Shown in pieces: positions 13,276-15,360 of a stretch of 15,360 nt of DNA. Made by a program: the position numbers and the translations under genes. Origin of the DNA: Chloroflexota bacterium (GTDB lineage Bacteria; Chloroflexota; Anaerolineae; UBA1429); assembly GCA_012515695.1 (NCBI GenBank), contig JAAYXX010000140.1, forward strand, positions 1 to 15,360. The letters run 5' to 3'. The notes under the pieces were generated by a model. The model was not told the origin of the DNA, made no database searches, and worked only from the letters and a program-made list of their open reading frames with translations. Position 1 is the stretch's first letter, and every line of letters begins with the position of its first letter.

Positions 13276-14265
13276 ATGACCGACCAATATCCCATGAATG
13301 AATTGGACGCGCTGGTTCAAGAAACGTTCACCCTCTGGGACCCCGGTTGGGTAACATTCAACTGGCGCAACTATACCTACGATCATACCCAACGTGTGCG
13401 GGGATTGGCCTTGAACCTCTGCGCACAGGAAAGCGGCGACCCGCAGATCACCGAGTTGAGCGCACTGTTGCACGATATCACCAAGCCCTATGATGGCGAG
13501 TATATCGTGGACGCCGAGGGAAAGCGCATCGTAGACGACCGGGGTTACTGGCTCAACGCCTTGCGCCCTCCGCAGCGCCACAACGCCGTAACCGAGCTAT
13601 ATGATCGCCTGCAACTGGCGGGCAAGCTGCACAACGAATCCGGCGCCGAGATCGCCAGCGCCCTGTTAAGCCAGTATGGCGCGCCAGAAGCCACGCGCCT
13701 CCGCGTGGCGCAGACCATCCGCGACCACCTGCATCCGCCGGACGACGCCCCCATCGAGAGCCTCTGCCTCTACGACGCCGATACCATCGACGCCAATATC
13801 GGGCTGCCCGCCTTTGTGCGAAACATCTACATCAACCTGCACTTTCACGAGATCCGCAACCCGGGCGTGCCCCTCTTTGGGCGCGATGCCGCCGGTAACG
13901 AACTAGTCCTGCGCGATTACCTGTGCCCCTACATCACCGAAAGGCTGCCCGATTGGGCGACGGGCAAACTGCGCGATTTCATTCCGCGCCTGCTCACAGG
14001 CGCAGGGCGCGAGTTAGCCGCGCAACGCCTCGACCGACTCATGGCTACCTTTGCTCAGATGGGCCGCGAACTCGCTGATTACGAAAACAACCGGCGACAT
14101 GGTTGCCTGGCTATCCTGCTGTACTATATGGCCCACCGGGATGACCCCTCTATCGCCGAGGAAACCCGCTATCTATGCAAAGAGTGGCTGCCCGCCAACA
14201 GCGCCACGCCAGCCGCTCGCCTGCTCATAGAGCAACTGGCCCAGGAGATGGCAGGCGACCAATAG
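13276..14265 (+). CDS. HD-domain metal-dependent phosphohydrolase-like protein
   Basis: Predicted metal-dependent phosphohydrolase; substrate unknown. It is 329 aa. The HD-domain residues can be placed: YDHTQRVRGLA (H37), LLHDITKP (H66, D67), histidines at 119 and 151 (KLHNESG, IRDHLHPPDD) and YDADTIDANIG (D169), which fits the H...HD...D pattern. The domain covers about residues 30-180. The remaining ~150 residues are mostly helical in composition and I do not recognise a second domain in them. No signal peptide or membrane segment is seen. ATG 13276 has AGGA at 13266-13269, 6 nt upstream. Probably co-transcribed with the HAD gene. The stop codon lies in the first arm of an inverted repeat. 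Confidence 0.82.
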   Translation: MTDQYPMNELDALVQETFTLWDPGWVTFNWRNYTYDHTQRVRGLALNLCAQESGDPQITELSALLHDITKPYDGEYIVDAEGKRIVDDRGYWLNALRPPQRHNAVTELYDRLQLAGKLHNESGAEIASALLSQYGAPEATRLRVAQTIRDHLHPPDDAPIESLCLYDADTIDANIGLPAFVRNIYINLHFHEIRNPGVPLFGRDAAGNELVLRDYLCPYITERLPDWATGKLRDFIPRLLTGAGRELAAQRLDRLMATFAQMGRELADYENNRRHGCLAILLYYMAHRDDPSIAEETRYLCKEWLPANSATPAARLLIEQLAQEMAGDQ

Positions 14266-14287
14266 GAGCGCCAAGCATCCCTATTGG
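14259..14287 (+). repeat. Inverted repeat across the HD gene stop
   Basis: CCAATAGG (14259-14266) and CCTATTGG (14280-14287), 8 bp perfect with a 13-nt loop. The TAG stop lies in the first arm. No T-run follows. Confidence 0.4.
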
Positions 14288-14295
14288 CCGCCATT

Positions 14296-14322
14296 CTGAG
14301 CCGCTCAACGTGAGCCGCTCAG
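14296..14322. terminator. Hairpin between convergent genes, possible bidirectional terminator
   Basis: CTGAGC (14296-14301) pairs with GCTCAG (14317-14322), and the inner GCTCA (14303-14307) pairs with TGAGC (14311-14315). A single C-C mismatch and a 3-nt loop separate them. The same bases form a direct repeat of TGAGCCGCTCA. No T-run is present on either strand, so the terminator role is inferred from position between two converging genes. Confidence 0.4.
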
Positions 14323-14333
14323 CTACGGGTCAC

Positions 14334-15245
14334 TCAGCCCATCGGCTTGACCGCAGGCAAGTACTCGTGTCGCACCTTGGCGACATACGTGTAGAGCGGG
14401 TTCACATACTGCGTAGCGCGAGCCTCCAATACCTGCCCCAACAGCAAAAAGGCGTCCGTCTCTTCAAAACCATACTGATCTACCATCCAGTAGACCATCT
14501 CTTCCACAGCGATACGGAAGGCGTCCTCGGCTGGACGGGCACATCCCACCGTCGTGATATGGCTGGCGTCCACAATGCGCGGCCAGCTCATCCGCTCCGG
14601 CTTGGGCAGAACCTCCACGCTCAGCGTCACTGTAGACCGGCACTCGATGCCGCCACCGCAGTTGATCTCTCCATCTCCCTGAATGGCGTGCACATCCCCG
14701 ACGTGGAGCAGCGCCCCCGCCACCTGGACCGGCAGGTACACCGTGGCCCCGGCGCGCACCTCTTGCGCGTCCATGTTGCCGCCATAGCGCGCCGGCCAGC
14801 CATTGCTGATCACTTCCTCAGCGGGCGCCGTGCCCAGCGTACCGATCAACGGGGCAATAGGCAGCTTCAGGTCATCGCTCCATTCCACATACCCGTCGCG
14901 GATGCGTACAGTCCTGGTCACGATGCCCCATTCGCGATGCCGGATCCAGTCGGGGAAAGGCGTGCGCCCTGGAGCAAAGCCGGTATACCCTATTTCCTCC
15001 GGCGCAATATCGTGTATATGCACAGCCAGGCAACTGCCCGGCTCCGCCCCCTCCACTGCTACCACCACCGTGGGGTTGGGGCCAGTGCCCTTTTCGGGCC
15101 GCCACGCATCGTCAATACTCTGAAGCCATTGCCCCGAACAAAGCTCCGTCTTGACCTGGAACACCTCGCCCGGCTGCACCGTGGCCGCGGGCTGGTTGAA
15201 TCGGCTATGATGGCGATAGACCACTTCTCGACCTATAATGCGCAT
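14334..15245 (-). CDS. Acetamidase/formamidase family protein
   Basis: Hydrolyses short-chain amides such as formamide or acetamide to ammonia and the acid; the exact substrate is not determinable. It is 303 aa, normal for the single-domain FmdA/AmdA family. Characteristic stretches are VAVEGAEPGSCLAVHIHDI (59-78), GTLGTAPAEE (133-142), RYGGNMDAQE (151-160), GATVYLPVQVAGALLHVGD (164-182) and HAIQGDGEINCGGGIEC (184-200). ATG 15245 follows AAGGGGG at 15251-15257 by 5 nt. It converges with the HD gene 68 bp away. Ammonia release would fit with the amine/peptide catabolic genes of the same window, but it is in a separate transcription unit. Confidence 0.92.
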   Translation of the reverse strand: MRIIGREVVYRHHSRFNQPAATVQPGEVFQVKTELCSGQWLQSIDDAWRPEKGTGPNPTVVVAVEGAEPGSCLAVHIHDIAPEEIGYTGFAPGRTPFPDWIRHREWGIVTRTVRIRDGYVEWSDDLKLPIAPLIGTLGTAPAEEVISNGWPARYGGNMDAQEVRAGATVYLPVQVAGALLHVGDVHAIQGDGEINCGGGIECRSTVTLSVEVLPKPERMSWPRIVDASHITTVGCARPAEDAFRIAVEEMVYWMVDQYGFEETDAFLLLGQVLEARATQYVNPLYTYVAKVRHEYLPAVKPMG

Positions 15246-15266
15246 GGTTGCCCCCTTGAAATTGAT

Positions 15267-15281
15267 CTGCTATTATGTCCG
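15267..15281 (-). promoter_or_regulatory. CATAAT-containing motif upstream of acetamidase
   Basis: On the - strand reads CGGACATAATAGCAG, 21 nt before the start codon. It almost matches the motif at 7489-7502. It could be a second -10 box or an operator just downstream of the predicted promoter at 15299-15327. Confidence 0.25.
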
Positions 15282-15298
15282 ATCCCTGGCCTGGCCGG

Positions 15299-15327
15299 AA
15301 TGTACCACGTCTTCCCGGCACCGTCAA
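15299..15327 (-). promoter_or_regulatory. Candidate sigma70-like promoter of acetamidase
   Basis: On the - strand, -35 TTGACG (15322-15327), a 17-bp spacer and -10 TACATT (15299-15304). The hexamers match consensus at 5 of 6 and 4 of 6 positions. Leader to the start codon is about 45-50 nt. Nothing else is seen between here and the right edge. Confidence 0.5.
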
Positions 15328-15360
15328 CGCCCCGCTTCACTTCCCTGCCCGCAGCTTGTC

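Noticed and set aside
1..15360. Defence system, prophage, integron or other mobile cargo
   Set aside because: All genes are metabolic or hydrolase families with similar composition; no integrase, transposase, tRNA or attachment repeats are seen.

Overview
The window reads as a GC-rich bacterial chromosome segment with standard code and dense gene packing. It holds twelve protein-coding genes and no RNA genes, insertion sequences, prophage genes or CRISPR array that I can see. Three features together suggest a member of the Chloroflexota (Anaerolineae-like) or a relative: an OMP decarboxylase/orotate phosphoribosyltransferase fusion, a class 1B dihydroorotate dehydrogenase pair (PyrD + PyrK), and a free-standing AICAR formyltransferase. 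This placement is inference from gene types, not a phylogeny.

Region 1 (1-5121, + strand) is a pyrimidine biosynthesis operon: dihydroorotase (5' end cut off by the window edge), aspartate carbamoyltransferase, a PyrF-PyrE fusion, PyrD and PyrK. Gene spacing falls from 45 bp to 2 bp to overlaps of 4 and 8 bp. The five genes cover carbamoyl phosphate + aspartate to UMP; only carbamoyl phosphate synthetase is not seen. A terminator-like hairpin with a T-run lies inside the pyrC coding sequence (137-166), and a GC-dinucleotide repeat encodes the PyrF-PyrE linker (about 2771-2861).

Region 2 (5178-12375, - strand) reads right to left: free-standing AICAR formyltransferase (purine synthesis), a GNAT acetyltransferase, an M20 dipeptidase, an M81/MlrC-type metallopeptidase, a glutamate-1-semialdehyde aminomutase-like PLP enzyme and a TSUP-family transporter. 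It ends in a strong intrinsic terminator at 5171-5204. The middle genes look like peptide or amino-compound catabolism.

Region 3 (12414-14265, + strand) holds a HAD hydrolase and an HD-domain phosphohydrolase. They are driven from a divergent promoter region: two back-to-back sigma70-like promoters, each with a 17-bp spacer, flank an alternating purine/pyrimidine tract. Region 4 (14334-15245, - strand) is an acetamidase/formamidase, convergent with the HD gene and separated from it by a hairpin-rich gap. It has its own upstream promoter near the right edge. No stretch longer than 300 bp lacks a gene.
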